A stretch of DNA of 64,000 nucleotides from the NCBI GenBank assembly GCA_017483195.1, contig JAFULR010000002.1:58597-122596 (forward strand). Direction: 5' to 3'. Of the stretch, positions 8,212-18,274 are shown in pieces (within the stretch, counting starts at the first letter, position 1; every line of letters starts with the position of its first letter). Origin of the DNA: Clostridia bacterium. Its GTDB lineage: Bacteria; Bacillota; Clostridia; Oscillospirales; CAG-272. Under the pieces are notes generated by a model, which ran no database searches, had not been told where the DNA came from, and saw only the letters and a program-made list of their open reading frames with translations. A program made the position numbers and the translations under genes.

Positions 8212-10632
8212 TTGGAAAACAAATTCACTCAAAAAGCAAAAAAAATATTGCTTTGCGCTGCCGAGCAAGCGCAAAGCATCGGTAATACCTATATCGGAAG
8301 CGAGCATCTTTTACTCGGAATATTGGAAACTGACGATTGTATCGCCGCGCGAGCACTCTCAAAAAGAGGGATCTCATATACAAAGATCAAAAATCTATTG
8401 ATCCGTGACGTTGAAAAAAGAAAAAAGACCGTCCTAAGCTCCAGCGACATATCACCAAGATTAAGAAGAATAATCGAAAATGCTTCCCTTCTCAGCGAAA
8501 AATATAAGCAAGAGCTTGTAGGGAGTGAGCATCTTCTTTTTTCACTGCTCGGCGAGGATAACTGCAAAGCCTCGCAGGTTATCGAGGAATGCGGAGTTTA
8601 CATTCACGAAATACAAAACGACCTTTTGGAGATCATCCAATCATCCCAGCCGCTTTATAAAAATCAAAGCAAGAGCAAGGACGACCGATCATTCAAGATT
8701 GAGAGCTTCTCGAGGGATCTTAACGCTCTTGCGCTGGATGGAAGGATGGATCCCACTCTTTGCAGAGATAAGGAAACCGACCGAGTAATCGGGATCCTTT
8801 CTCGCAGAACCAAAAACAACCCCTGCCTTATCGGGGAGCCGGGTGTTGGAAAGACTGCCGTTGTGGAGGGGCTCGCTCAGCGTATAACAGAGGGCAGAGT
8901 CCCGCCCACACTCAAAAGTAAAAAAATCCTCGCGCTCGATATTCCCTCTCTTATCGCAGGAGCGAAATACAGGGGCGAGTTTGAAGACAGAATGAAGGGG
9001 GTAATGCGCGAGTGCATAAAAAACCCCGACATTATTCTGTTTATAGACGAGATACACACAATAGTTGGAGCAGGTAGTGCCGAGGGCGCAATAGATGCCG
9101 CAAACATTTTAAAGCCAGCCCTTTCAAGGGGAGAGATTCAAATAATAGGTGCCACCACTCTTTCCGAGTATCGAAAGCATATAGAAAAGGACTCCGCACT
9201 TGAGCGCAGATTTCAACCGATAATAGTCAACGAGCCCTCTGAAGAAGAAACCGAGCGCATACTCATAGGACTAAGATCCCGATATGAGAAGCACCACGGA
9301 GTCATAATTTCCAATGAAGCTATACTGTCGGCGATAGAGCTTTCAAAAAGGTATATAAACGATCGCTTTCTACCCGATAAAGCTATTGACCTTATAGACG
9401 AAGCGGCTTCGCGCATAAGGCTCAAAAGCTCACTTAGCTCGGATATGCAGGAAAATACAGCCTCACACCTATCGGAGATACTTGATAAAAAAGAAGAAGC
9501 CGTCTTAGCAGGAGATTTTTCACTTGCCAAGGAGCTAGGAAAGAAAGAACTCGCATTGATGAAAAGCATGAGCGATAAAGCCCCCTCTTCTTCACGTCAG
9601 GCAATCGTTGGATACGAGGATATAGCAGAGGTAGTAACGGACTGGACCGGAATCCCTATAAATAGACTTTTACAAAGCGAAAGCGATCGCCTTCTGTCCT
9701 TGGAAGAGGAATTAAAGCATCATATAATCGGTCAGAATGAAGCGGTAAGGCTTGTTTCTGAAGCGATCAAGCGCGGCAGAATAGGACTTAAGCTTGAATC
9801 ACAGCCAACGGGATCATTTCTTTTCGTTGGTCCCACGGGAGTTGGCAAAACCGAGCTCTGCCTTACACTTTCCGAAATACTTTTTGATTCACGTAACGCG
9901 CTCATCCGCCTTGATATGTCAGAATTTATGGAAAAGCACAGCGTATCAAAGCTCATCGGTGCGCCGCCCGGATACGTTGGATTTTCAGATGGTGGCATAC
10001 TAACGGAAAAGGTCCGCAGAAAGCCTTATTCCATCGTACTTTTTGATGAGATAGAAAAGGCTCATCCCGATATTTTCAATATAATGCTTCAGATACTTGA
10101 GGACGGAGCTCTGACGGATTCTCAAGGAAGATATGTGAGCTTTAAAAACACCATTATAATAATGACCTCCAATGTCGGCTCCGAATCCTATAAAAAGTCC
10201 GTCTCTCTTGGATTTTCTCAAAGCAGCGACAACAAATCTTTCATAAAGGAACAAAAAATGAGCATCAAAAACGCTCTTGAAAAAACCTTTTCTCCGGAAT
10301 TTCTCGGCAGAGTTGACGAGATCGTATATTTTTCTCCCCTGTCGCGTGATGATATAGAACAAATATGCGATGTTATGCTATCTTCACTTGCTAAAAGGCT
10401 AAAAAAACTAAACATTGATGTAGTCTTCACCAAAAATATAAAAAAGCTCATCGTAGATAGCGCCTATGACGAAGAATCAGGTGCAAGAAGACTAAGAAGA
10501 AGTATCAGGCGAATGATCGAAAATCCCATTTCAGATAAAATTCTATTAAATGAAATATCTACAAATGACAAAATAATCATTGATTGCGATGGTTTAAATT
10601 TAAAAATTAACAATGAAAAGCTCCCGATATAA
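8212..10632 (+). CDS. clpC: ClpC-type AAA+ unfoldase
   Basis: Hexameric ATPase that unfolds proteins and feeds them to ClpP. Numbered from TTG, the 806-residue protein has two Clp-N repeats (about 1-140), Walker A1 (208-215), D-E-I-H Walker B, a UVR-like coiled coil (about 420-447), Walker A2 (540-547) and a G-A-R-R-L-R-R sensor-2 motif. An L-G-F tripeptide (about 666-668) matches the ClpP-contact loop, so it is ClpC rather than ClpB. TTG at 8212 is chosen because AAAGGGGG ends nine bases before it and the protein then starts at the usual L-E-N-K-F-T. A GTG at 8158 has no ribosome site. It follows three spore-wall genes, suggesting a sporulation role. I see no ctsR or mcsAB next to it. Confidence 0.9.
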   Translation: MENKFTQKAKKILLCAAEQAQSIGNTYIGSEHLLLGILETDDCIAARALSKRGISYTKIKNLLIRDVEKRKKTVLSSSDISPRLRRIIENASLLSEKYKQELVGSEHLLFSLLGEDNCKASQVIEECGVYIHEIQNDLLEIIQSSQPLYKNQSKSKDDRSFKIESFSRDLNALALDGRMDPTLCRDKETDRVIGILSRRTKNNPCLIGEPGVGKTAVVEGLAQRITEGRVPPTLKSKKILALDIPSLIAGAKYRGEFEDRMKGVMRECIKNPDIILFIDEIHTIVGAGSAEGAIDAANILKPALSRGEIQIIGATTLSEYRKHIEKDSALERRFQPIIVNEPSEEETERILIGLRSRYEKHHGVIISNEAILSAIELSKRYINDRFLPDKAIDLIDEAASRIRLKSSLSSDMQENTASHLSEILDKKEEAVLAGDFSLAKELGKKELALMKSMSDKAPSSSRQAIVGYEDIAEVVTDWTGIPINRLLQSESDRLLSLEEELKHHIIGQNEAVRLVSEAIKRGRIGLKLESQPTGSFLFVGPTGVGKTELCLTLSEILFDSRNALIRLDMSEFMEKHSVSKLIGAPPGYVGFSDGGILTEKVRRKPYSIVLFDEIEKAHPDIFNIMLQILEDGALTDSQGRYVSFKNTIIIMTSNVGSESYKKSVSLGFSQSSDNKSFIKEQKMSIKNALEKTFSPEFLGRVDEIVYFSPLSRDDIEQICDVMLSSLAKRLKKLNIDVVFTKNIKKLIVDSAYDEESGARRLRRSIRRMIENPISDKILLNEISTNDKIIIDCDGLNLKINNEKLPI

Positions 10633-10646
10633 ACGGGAGCTTTTCA
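10614..10646 (+). terminator. Terminator after clpC
   Basis: A 13-bp perfect stem (10614-10626 with 10634-10646) around a 7-base loop. It overlaps the last codons of clpC and carries T4 on the descending arm. Confidence 0.7.
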
Positions 10647-10665
10647 TCACTTAAGTCATTTAGCA

Positions 10666-11199
10666 TTACACATTTTCATTTGTATTTGCTTCATCCGAGG
10701 ATTCCTCTGACGCCACTGGCTTTGTCTGATTACCTGCCTTGATAGCTTTTATCTTATTTACGACATAGCTACCTCCTCCAACAACACAGAACAAAAGTCC
10801 AATTCCAAGATCACCAAAATAAGCAGGTCCGATCTCGGGCTCCTGAAGATATAAGCTTGAGACCTGAACAGCCTCAAAATATGTAATTGTATAATCTATT
10901 TCGCCATTCTCGTACCAATATTGATGTACATCCCAAATATCATATGCAAGGCAAAGATACCATGCAAGCACTATAATAAGGAGTGCTACAATAACTGATA
11001 TCACTATACCCTTGATACTTTCTTTTTTGGCAAATACAGAATATCCTTTAACAGCACAAACCGCGCCCACAAGACCACTTATACCTGCAATAAACCCAAA
11101 AAGATATAGTACAAACCAAAGCACACCGCCGGCAAGACCGAATATAAATGCGCCAACTATACCTGCAACAACATTTTCTTTCATACTTTCGTTATTCAC
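10666..11199 (-). CDS. Hypothetical four-span membrane protein
   Basis: I do not recognise the family. The 177-residue protein has hydrophobic spans near residues 11-32, 35-52, 62-84 and 128-148, and a hydrophilic, acidic carboxyl tail rich in S, E and N. Glycines are dense in the first two spans. The region between spans 3 and 4 is aromatic and acidic and would face the outside. The GTG start at 11199 follows GGAAAGGAG by seven bases. It begins 36 bases after rpoD and may be read through from that operon. Confidence 0.7.
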   Translation of the reverse strand: MNNESMKENVVAGIVGAFIFGLAGGVLWFVLYLFGFIAGISGLVGAVCAVKGYSVFAKKESIKGIVISVIVALLIIVLAWYLCLAYDIWDVHQYWYENGEIDYTITYFEAVQVSSLYLQEPEIGPAYFGDLGIGLLFCVVGGGSYVVNKIKAIKAGNQTKPVASEESSDEANTNENV

Positions 11200-11235
11200 C
11201 GGTTATCTCCTTTCCAAGAAATACAATTTCAATAA

Positions 11236-12339
11236 TCAATCAAGAAATCCTTTAAGATGTCTTGCGCGGCTGGGGTGACGAAGCTTTCTGAGTGCCTTAG
11301 CCTCGATCTGACGGATACGCTCACGGGTAATGTCAAATTCCTTACCAACCTCCTCAAGAGTGCGGCTTCTTCCGTCATAAAGACCGAAACGAAGCTTGAT
11401 AACGTGCTCCTCACGGGGAGTAAGAGTGTGAAGCTCACGTTCGATTACCTCACGTAAAATGGTAGCGGAAGCGATCTCTGAGGGCTGGGGAGCATCGTCA
11501 TCGGGAATGAAATCACCAAGATGGCTGTCCTCCTCCTCACCAATGGGTGTTTCAAGAGAAACGGGGTCCTGAGCGATCTTCATTATCTCTCTCACCTTCT
11601 CTGCGGAAATACCCATCTTTTCGCCTATCTCCTCAGCGGTAGCCTCGCGACCAAGCTCCTGGAGCATCTGACGGCTGTAACGTGAAACCTTGTGTATTGT
11701 TTCAACCATATGAACGGGGATACGAATGGTTCTCGCCTGATCGGCAATAGCCCTTGTGATAGCCTGACGGATCCACCATGTTGCGTAAGTAGAAAATTTA
11801 AATCCCTTTTCGTAGTCGAACTTATCAACTGCCTTCATAAGGCCGATATTTCCCTCTTGGATAAGATCAAGGAAGAACATACCCTTACCAACGTAACGCT
11901 TTGCAATACTTACAACAAGACGAAGGTTGGCTTCAACAAGCTTGTTTTTAGCCTCCTCATCACCTGCAACCATTCTCTCAGCAAGATCCTTTTCCTCCTC
12001 AGCGGAAAGAAGCGGAACACGGCCGATCTCCTTAAGATACATACGAACGGGGTCGTCGATCTGAATACCGCCCTGCTCAAGGATCTTCTCCATGCTATCA
12101 CTTGTGGAAAGCTTTTCAACCTCACTCTCAATTTCAGAAAGCTCTGCGCTTGTGATATCATCATTAAGAGGGATATCGTTTTCTTCAAGACTGTCATAAA
12201 GCTTGTCAAGAGTATCAAGATCAAAGTCCATCTCCTCAATTGCTTCATCAAGATCAACCGAGGAAAGGCCCTCCTTCTTGGATTTTTCTATAAGCTCATC
12301 AATAGAGTGCTTTTTGTTGTTTTCTTCTGTTTTCTTCAT
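11236..12339 (-). CDS. rpoD: Primary sigma factor RpoD (sigma-A)
   Basis: Housekeeping sigma factor, 367 residues, the usual size for Firmicutes sigma-A. A divergent acidic amino region (about 1-90) is followed by region 1.2 ([11 protein letters not shown]), region 2 with G-L-M-K-A-V-D-K-F and [11 protein letters not shown], region 3, and region 4 with the helix-turn-helix and R-E-R-I-R-Q-I-E. Nineteen bases separate it from dnaG, the usual dnaG-rpoD pair. Many promoters in this window match its TTGACA/TATAAT preference. Confidence 0.98.
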   Translation of the reverse strand: MKKTEENNKKHSIDELIEKSKKEGLSSVDLDEAIEEMDFDLDTLDKLYDSLEENDIPLNDDITSAELSEIESEVEKLSTSDSMEKILEQGGIQIDDPVRMYLKEIGRVPLLSAEEEKDLAERMVAGDEEAKNKLVEANLRLVVSIAKRYVGKGMFFLDLIQEGNIGLMKAVDKFDYEKGFKFSTYATWWIRQAITRAIADQARTIRIPVHMVETIHKVSRYSRQMLQELGREATAEEIGEKMGISAEKVREIMKIAQDPVSLETPIGEEEDSHLGDFIPDDDAPQPSEIASATILREVIERELHTLTPREEHVIKLRFGLYDGRSRTLEEVGKEFDITRERIRQIEAKALRKLRHPSRARHLKGFLD

Positions 12340-12358
12340 AAGTACCTTCTCTGCCTTT

Positions 12359-14134
12359 TTATTTTCTTTGATTTTTTAACTTTTCCTGTTTTGCGCGCAG
12401 GGTCGCAAATTTATCGCCGCCCTCTGCGGATAACTTTTTTTCCTTTTCCGCTTTTAAAGCTGCAATCGAAGCATCGAGAACATCCCGCCCGTTTTCGGTA
12501 AGCGAGAGTCTGCTCTGCCTCATTTTTTCAAGCCTGCCCATCTCGTCGGCAGTAAAATACTGACCGAGCATCGCAGGTAAGAATTCGTCCGAGGAGTTAT
12601 ACACCTCAAACAGTGTTGAAAATACCTTTTTGCCAAACGCGGTTACGAAATCGTCTGCGACAAGCGAAACACTTCCCTTTGTCACCGCGGCACGGTATTC
12701 TTCATATATCAACAATAATCCGAGTATGGTTTCCTCAAGCGCGTTTGCGCCCACGAATTTGACCGCATCCGGATTTATCCTGTCTCCGATATTGCGTATG
12801 GACATCTGCGCCTGTCGGCTCTCGTCCTTCTTCTGCTCGTTTTTGCGCTTTCTTATAATATGCTCAACGTTGTTCCTAAGCACGTCAATGGGAAGCTTTA
12901 ATAATTCCGATGCCTTAGTTAAGAATACTTCTCTTTCAACACCGGATGCGCTGTCCGCTATTATCTCGCATATCGCCGCAGACGCTTTTATCTTTTCGTC
13001 TGGGATCTGCAGATCAAGATTTGCAAGCGCGCGTGAGACCTTGAAATCAAATCCCGTTCTGCTTTCTCCAAGTAGAGCTCGGAACCTGTCTGCGCCGAAT
13101 TTCTTTATGTATTCGTCGGGGTCCTTTGCGCCGTTGAGCTTAAGGATGCGAACGTCCATTCCGACCTCAGAGAGTATCTTTATTGCCCTGTCCGTTGCCC
13201 TCTGTCCCGCATCGTCGGAGTCATAAAGCAAAACCACCTTTTTGGTGTATTTCGTCATCATTCTCGCCTGCTCCTGCGTAAGAGCCGTACCGAGCGTTGC
13301 AACGGCATTTTCAAATCCCGCAGCATGAAGCGCGATAACATCCATATAGCCCTCGCAAAGGATGAGCTGCTCGGAGCAATGATTTTTCGCGTAATTGAGA
13401 GCAAAAAGGTTCTTGCTCTTCTTAAATCCCGGTGTGTCGGAGGTGTTCAGATATTTCGGCTTGGAATCGTCCATAACTCGTCCGCCAAAGCCGATTATAT
13501 TACCCGTCACGTCAATGATCGGGAAGATAACGCGGTTTCTGAAATAATCGTAAAGATGTCCCTTTTTACTTCTTCCGCAAAGGAAACCGTCAATAAGCTC
13601 CTGCTCGGTGTAGCCAAGCTTTTTCATATGATTTGTCAGTGCAAAAAAATCATTTGGGGCATATCCAAGTCCAAAGCGCTTAACAGTAGCCATACTAAGC
13701 TTTCTCGTACCCACAAAATAATTCAACGCATCAAATCCAACGCTCTTGTCAAAAAGGTTCTCTCGGAAAAATTTAGCCGCCGCAAGGTTCATTTCATAAA
13801 CTCTTTTGCGGCTCATTCCCATATTCGCAAGCTCGTTTTTGTCCTGCGGAATGGTAATGCCCGCGCGGCTCGCTAAAAATTCGACCGCCGAGGGATAGTC
13901 AAGGTTTTCCGCCTTCATCACAAATGTTATCGCGTCACCGCCCGAGCCGCATCCAAAGCAATAAAAGCTGTTACTCTTTGAAAACACGGTAAATGACGGC
14001 GTTTTTTCACTGTGGAAGGGGCAAAGACCGTGCATATTCGAGCCCGCGCGCTTCAAAGTCACGTATGAGCCTATAAGATCGGATATATCCGTTCTGTTAA
14101 CTATTTCTTCAATTATCTCTCTTGGAATAAGCAA
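12359..14134 (-). CDS. dnaG: DNA primase
   Basis: Makes RNA primers at the replication fork. The 591-residue protein has the CHC2 zinc finger at the amino end (C-P-F-H ... C-F-G-C-G-S-G-G-D), a Toprim core (E-G-Y-M-D-V ... D-S-D-D-A-G) and a DnaB-binding tail. I chose TTG at 14134 because AAAGGGGGG sits six bases upstream and the protein then begins L-I-P-R-E-I-I, as in other primases. The frame stays open 20 codons further upstream without a ribosome site. Confidence 0.95.
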   Translation of the reverse strand: MLIPREIIEEIVNRTDISDLIGSYVTLKRAGSNMHGLCPFHSEKTPSFTVFSKSNSFYCFGCGSGGDAITFVMKAENLDYPSAVEFLASRAGITIPQDKNELANMGMSRKRVYEMNLAAAKFFRENLFDKSVGFDALNYFVGTRKLSMATVKRFGLGYAPNDFFALTNHMKKLGYTEQELIDGFLCGRSKKGHLYDYFRNRVIFPIIDVTGNIIGFGGRVMDDSKPKYLNTSDTPGFKKSKNLFALNYAKNHCSEQLILCEGYMDVIALHAAGFENAVATLGTALTQEQARMMTKYTKKVVLLYDSDDAGQRATDRAIKILSEVGMDVRILKLNGAKDPDEYIKKFGADRFRALLGESRTGFDFKVSRALANLDLQIPDEKIKASAAICEIIADSASGVEREVFLTKASELLKLPIDVLRNNVEHIIRKRKNEQKKDESRQAQMSIRNIGDRINPDAVKFVGANALEETILGLLLIYEEYRAAVTKGSVSLVADDFVTAFGKKVFSTLFEVYNSSDEFLPAMLGQYFTADEMGRLEKMRQSRLSLTENGRDVLDASIAALKAEKEKKLSAEGGDKFATLRAKQEKLKNQRK

Positions 14135-14253
14135 AACGCTCCCCCCTTTCCGCATTTTTCTTTTACATATATTAATATACGAAAAAAAACTCAAAAATAC
14201 TTTTTTATTTTCGAGTTTTTTTCATTTTTTATTTATTTTTTGGTTGTTTTTTC

Positions 14254-14886
14254 TTATTTCGCGTCAAATCGCTCACAAATGCGCTTTGCAGAGCTTTTTG
14301 CCGCACTTATTTCAGTTATTTTTCTTTCGATAATGTCCGCAGATCCCGTCTTTACGGCAAATATCACCCTTACGCAATCCGAGTAATCAGTAAGATCGAT
14401 TATCGCATCAAGCTTCTCAAGCTCAAACGCGATTTTTTGATGATCCGAGTATGAGCATACCGTTTCAAACACGGTATAGCTTTCAAATCGAGCAACTCCC
14501 GCCGCCTCAAGCGCGATCTTTGCGCCCTGCGAATACGCGTGAACGAGTCCGCCCGTGCCGAGCAGAGTGCCGCCGAAATATCTCGTCACAACAACGCAAA
14601 CGTCATCAATGCCGCTTCGTTGCAAAACGTCAAGAATGGGCTTGCCCGCAGTTCCCTGCGGCTCTCCGTCATCGGAATAGCGGCAAAGTATCCCGCCCTT
14701 CATAGTGTAGCCGTAGCAATTATGCGTTGCATCACGGTGCTTTTCCTTTATCCTTTTAACAAAGGCAAGAGCCTCCTCCTCGCTCGTCACATGCTCGCAG
14801 TAGCCGATAAAAACGGACTTCTTTTCCTCAAAACGAGCCTCGCCGTAGCCTCGAACAGTTATATATACTTTTTCATTTTCAGCCAT
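14254..14886 (-). CDS. YigZ/IMPACT-family protein
   Basis: A 210-residue protein with an amino UPF0029/Impact domain: H-R-D-A-T-H-N-C-Y-G-Y, then S-D-D-G-E-P-Q-G-T-A-G-K-P and V-V-V-T-R-Y-F-G-G-T-L-L-G-T-G-G-L. A carboxyl DUF1949-like ferredoxin-fold domain follows (about 135-205). It is the bacterial homologue of eukaryotic IMPACT and of Bacillus YvyE; molecular role unsettled. The start follows AAAGGAG. It lies between hflX and dnaG on the same strand. Confidence 0.92.
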   Translation of the reverse strand: MAENEKVYITVRGYGEARFEEKKSVFIGYCEHVTSEEEALAFVKRIKEKHRDATHNCYGYTMKGGILCRYSDDGEPQGTAGKPILDVLQRSGIDDVCVVVTRYFGGTLLGTGGLVHAYSQGAKIALEAAGVARFESYTVFETVCSYSDHQKIAFELEKLDAIIDLTDYSDCVRVIFAVKTGSADIIERKITEISAAKSSAKRICERFDAK

Positions 14887-14907
14887 AGCTTAACTCCTTT
14901 CAGAATA

Positions 14908-14929
14908 GCCTTCCCATTTAGGGGAAGGC
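14908..14929. other. Intercistronic hairpin hflX / yigZ
   Basis: An 8-bp stem (14908-14915 with 14922-14929) between hflX and the YigZ gene. On the minus strand it has no T-run after it, so it looks like an mRNA-stabilising or processing hairpin rather than a terminator. Confidence 0.4.
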
Positions 14930-14932
14930 ATT

Positions 14933-16249
14933 TTAAAACTCCTCAACCTCTTCGGGCTTGTTAACGTCATATTTTTTGAGCATACCGCGGACCTTAGCAT
15001 CAACGGTCGCAACAACAGTAACACCCTCATAGCCGTAATCAACGCTTTCAACGGTCGCGTTTTTATAGAGGATATTGAGCGCGGACTGCTCGGAATTGGG
15101 GATCACAAACGTAACACGGCTCTTTCCCTGATGAATGATCGCTTCTATCTTTTCAAGAAGCGTGTCGATCCCCTCCCCGCTCTTTGCAGAGATCGCGCAA
15201 ACCACACGGTTAGGATCCTCGTTATTAGCAATATAGGAAGGCAGGTCTGCAGAAATACCAAGATCGCACTTGTTATAAACGTAGATCGTGGGCTTTCCTG
15301 CCGCACCAAGCTCAGCAAGAAGCGATTCTGTAACGTCAAGCTGTGCCCTCGACTCATCGTCGTGCGCGTCAATAACTATCATAAGAATATCCGCGTAAAC
15401 CGCCTCGTCAAGCGTGGATTTGAACGCTTTTACAAGATGATGTGGCAGCTTTCTGATAAATCCTACGGTGTCCGTAAGCAAAACGGTCTCACCGCAGGGC
15501 AGCTTTAGCTTTCTCGTTGTCGGATCAAGCGTTGCAAAAAGCTTGTTCTCCGCAAGAATTCCCGCATCTGTAAGCGTGTTCAAAAGCGTAGATTTTCCCG
15601 CGTTGGTATATCCCACTATCGCTATCTGAGGGATCTGACTCCTGTCACGGCTCGCGCGCATAGTCATTCTGTTCTTTTCAAGCTCGTGAAGCTCCTCTTC
15701 AAGAGCTGTAATACGGCGCTTCATATGACGTCTGTCGCTCTCAAGCTTGCTTTCACCGGGTCCTCGCGTACCAATACCGCCGCCAAGACGCGAAAGCTCG
15801 GTTCCTTTGCCGATAAGCCTTGGCGCAGTATATTTGAGCTGAGCAAGCTCGACCTGAAGCTTACCCTCTCCCGTGGTCGCGTGAAGAGCAAAAATGTCGA
15901 GTATGAGCATTGAGCGGTCGATACAGCGAACTCCGTCGCCTATATCGTCCTCAATATTTCTGATCTGTGAAGGAGAAAGCTCAGCATCAAAGATAACAAG
16001 CTTTATCCCATTGTTTTTGCAAAGCTCCGCAAGCTCTGAAATTTTTCCGCTACCGATCACCGTTCTCGGATCGGGAGTCTCCTTGTTCTGCACAAGGCGG
16101 GCAAATTCCTCACCGCCCGCGGTATCAAGCAGACGCGCTAACTCGTCAAGCTCCTTTTCCACCTCGTCAGCGGAATTTTCCCTTGTCACTATGCCAACAA
16201 GAATAGCCTTGGATATATGTTCTTTTCCTTCTTTAAAATCTAACTGCAT
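14933..16249 (-). CDS. hflX: Ribosome-associated GTPase HflX
   Basis: Ribosome-splitting and rescue GTPase, 438 residues. The amino HflX domain carries G-S-G-K and the glycine-rich linker G-G-G-I-G-T-R-G-P-G-E (about 157-166). The G domain follows, with G1 G-Y-T-N-A-G-K-S (213-220), D-T-V-G-F and N-K-C-D. The ribosome site GGAGGTG lies inside the 3' end of murI and the two genes overlap by ten bases, so they are coupled. Expression probably follows growth through that operon. Confidence 0.96.
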   Translation of the reverse strand: MQLDFKEGKEHISKAILVGIVTRENSADEVEKELDELARLLDTAGGEEFARLVQNKETPDPRTVIGSGKISELAELCKNNGIKLVIFDAELSPSQIRNIEDDIGDGVRCIDRSMLILDIFALHATTGEGKLQVELAQLKYTAPRLIGKGTELSRLGGGIGTRGPGESKLESDRRHMKRRITALEEELHELEKNRMTMRASRDRSQIPQIAIVGYTNAGKSTLLNTLTDAGILAENKLFATLDPTTRKLKLPCGETVLLTDTVGFIRKLPHHLVKAFKSTLDEAVYADILMIVIDAHDDESRAQLDVTESLLAELGAAGKPTIYVYNKCDLGISADLPSYIANNEDPNRVVCAISAKSGEGIDTLLEKIEAIIHQGKSRVTFVIPNSEQSALNILYKNATVESVDYGYEGVTVVATVDAKVRGMLKKYDVNKPEEVEEF

Positions 16250-17031
16250 AAATATTCACCTCCAAATCTCATAAGAGTGGATCTGTCAGCATTTTCGGTG
16301 TTCGGGTAAGCGGAATCAATAAAAACAACTCCACCGTCCGAGCCATTGTTCAAAAGCCCCGCGGATTCAAGCCGTCTTTTTGTCTCTCGCGCAGTTCCTG
16401 CGCTTCCGTCAAAAACAAGCACTTCACCGCCAAGGGCCTCAACTATTGCATCCTTCACAAGAGGATAGTGAGTGCAGCCAAGCACCACCGCGTCAAGCTG
16501 CTCTCTCTTAAGCGGCGCAAGAAGCCCGTTAAGAAATTCCTGCAGCCCGTCGCCCATGATCTCACCGCGTTCCACAAACTCAACAAGTCCCGGGCAAGCA
16601 AACGGTATAACCTCAGCATCATCACCAAATCTGCCCATCAATGTGGCAAATTTCTCCTCTTTTAGTGTCAGAGGAGTGGCAAGCACCGCAACCGTTGGAT
16701 GTTGCGCGCAAAGAACCGCAGGCTTTAGGGCGGGCTCAACACCTATAATTATATCTCTTGGATACTTTTCCCTGAGCGCCGCCACCGCAACGCTTGTAGC
16801 GGTATTGCAGGCAATTACAAATGCCTTAATACCCCTAGTCTTCAGCCTTTCATAAACCGAAAAGGTAAGCTCTCTGACCTGTTCGGCACTTTTAACACCG
16901 TAGGGCGCATTTGCGGTATCACCGTAATATATGAAATTTTCATTTGGAAGAAGCCTTAAAAGCTCCTTAAGTACGCTTATCCCGCCAAGACCCGAATCAA
17001 AGACCGCTATTGGCATCTTACAATCCACCAT
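16240..17031 (-). CDS. murI: Glutamate racemase
   Basis: Converts L- to D-glutamate for peptidoglycan. The 263-residue protein has the amino F-D-S-G-L-G-G motif, Y-Y-G-D-T-A-N-A-P-Y-G, and the two catalytic cysteines in A-C-N-T-A-T (about C75) and G-C-T-H-Y-P (about C186). The start is uncertain: ATG at 17031 is chosen, with GAGG upstream. TTG at 17040 or ATG at 17016 (M-P-I-A-V) are also possible. It overlaps hflX. Confidence 0.95.
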   Translation of the reverse strand: MVDCKMPIAVFDSGLGGISVLKELLRLLPNENFIYYGDTANAPYGVKSAEQVRELTFSVYERLKTRGIKAFVIACNTATSVAVAALREKYPRDIIIGVEPALKPAVLCAQHPTVAVLATPLTLKEEKFATLMGRFGDDAEVIPFACPGLVEFVERGEIMGDGLQEFLNGLLAPLKREQLDAVVLGCTHYPLVKDAIVEALGGEVLVFDGSAGTARETKRRLESAGLLNNGSDGGVVFIDSAYPNTENADRSTLMRFGGEYLCS

Positions 17032-17073
17032 AGTTATCAAACCTCATAATTTAAATAGCCAAAAACACAATAA

Positions 17074-17107
17074 GGGCAAGTATGTGCCAAATGCACACAG
17101 CTTGCCC
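17074..17107 (-). terminator. Terminator after rpmE
   Basis: Stem G-G-G-C-A-A-G/C-T-T-G-C-C-C with an inner T-G-T-G-C/G-C-A-C-A stem. On the minus strand it is followed by a T-rich run into the murI leader. Confidence 0.65.
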
Positions 17108-17146
17108 ATAGTTGCGAAATGTACTGTTTTGAGATAGGGTGCCGGA

Positions 17147-17356
17147 TTATCTTCCGCTTGCCTGCAATCTCTTCTTGAATTTGTCAACTCTACCGCCGGC
17201 ATCAACGAACTTCTGCTTACCGGTAAAGAAAGGATGACACTTAGAGCAAATTTCAACGCTTACTTCTCCGCCCTTTGTGGACTTTGTCGTAACTGTTTCA
17301 CCACAAGCACACTTGATAGTAACCTCTTCATACTTAGGATGGATACCTGTCTTCAT
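17147..17356 (-). CDS. rpmE: 50S ribosomal protein L31, zinc-binding form
   Basis: A 69-residue large-subunit protein. The zinc ligands C16, C18, C37 and C40 are all present, so this is the zinc-containing (C+) paralogue rather than the zinc-free form made under zinc shortage. It starts M-K-x-x-I-H-P-x-Y, as is usual. It has its own strong promoter and a terminator, so it is probably a single-gene unit. Confidence 0.97.
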   Translation of the reverse strand: MKTGIHPKYEEVTIKCACGETVTTKSTKGGEVSVEICSKCHPFFTGKQKFVDAGGRVDKFKKRLQASGR

Positions 17357-17402
17357 TTTATTTACACCTCACTTTTTAGCAAAATAATTCACATTGCATA
17401 TG

Positions 17403-17431
17403 ATTATAACACAAACCAACACATTTTGCAA
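17403..17431 (-). promoter_or_regulatory. Sigma-A promoter of rpmE
   Basis: Minus strand: -35 TTGCAA (17426-17431), 17-base spacer, extended -10 TGT-TATAAT (17403-17408). Confidence 0.8.
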
Positions 17432-17449
17432 TAGTTTTTTTGAATTTTT

Positions 17450-18208
17450 TCAAATTTTATTTTCAATTTGAATCCTAAGATCCGAAATTATCTTTTTTTC
17501 AAGCCTTGATATGTAAGATTGGGATATTCCAAGAGCATCTGCCACGTCCTTTTGAGTCATCTCCTTGCGTCCGAAAAGTCCGTACCTCATTTCAATTATC
17601 TGTCTTTCGCGCGCATCAAGCCTTTCAACAGCCTCCCTGATAACCCTTCTTTCCTCCGCCTGCTCAAGCTCATAGGCAACTCCGTCCTCCTCGTTTCCAA
17701 GCACGTCTGAAAGCAACAGCTCATTTCCGTCCCAATCCACGTTAAGGGGCTCGTCTATGGATATATCCCCGCGCGATTGCGAATTCTTTCTTATGTACAT
17801 AAGGATCTCATTTTCTATGCAGCGTGAAGCATACGTTGCAAGCTTGATATTTTTATCCGACCTAAAGGTATTTATAGCCTTAATAAGTCCGAGTGTCCCG
17901 ATGGAAACCAGATCCTCAATGCCCACGCCGGTGTTTTCAAATTTTTTTGCTATATAGACCACAAGCCTGAGATTATGCTCTATCAGCTTATCCCTCGCCT
18001 CATCGTCAAAGGGCAGATTTTCTATGCATCTGCTCTCCTCCTCTCTTGAGAGAGGGGGCGGCAACGTCTCGGGGCCATTTACATAATATACTCCGTTTTC
18101 AGCACCTTTTGACAGTATTTTAGCTATTGCAAGCCTAATCGCAAGCACGCCTCTTTTAAGGCGCGGAAAAGTGCTTTTTATACCGCTTATTATTTTATTT
18201 TTATTCAT
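17450..18208 (-). CDS. sigE: Sporulation sigma factor sigma-E
   Basis: Mother-cell-specific sigma factor of 252 residues. The amino end is a basic, hydrophobic stretch (about 1-40) expected for the membrane-tethering pro-sequence removed by SpoIIGA. Region 2 ([22 protein letters not shown]) and region 4 ([17 protein letters not shown]) are closer to sigma-E than to sigma-K. It lies 66 bases after spoIIGA, as in Bacillus. The usual third gene, sigG, does not follow; rpmE does. Confidence 0.95.
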   Translation of the reverse strand: MNKNKIISGIKSTFPRLKRGVLAIRLAIAKILSKGAENGVYYVNGPETLPPPLSREEESRCIENLPFDDEARDKLIEHNLRLVVYIAKKFENTGVGIEDLVSIGTLGLIKAINTFRSDKNIKLATYASRCIENEILMYIRKNSQSRGDISIDEPLNVDWDGNELLLSDVLGNEEDGVAYELEQAEERRVIREAVERLDARERQIIEMRYGLFGRKEMTQKDVADALGISQSYISRLEKKIISDLRIQIENKI

Positions 18209-18274
18209 ATTTTCCTCTCCGTATATATTAGTTTATTACATGTTAATTTATATATTTTCTGTGTTTATCGAGAT

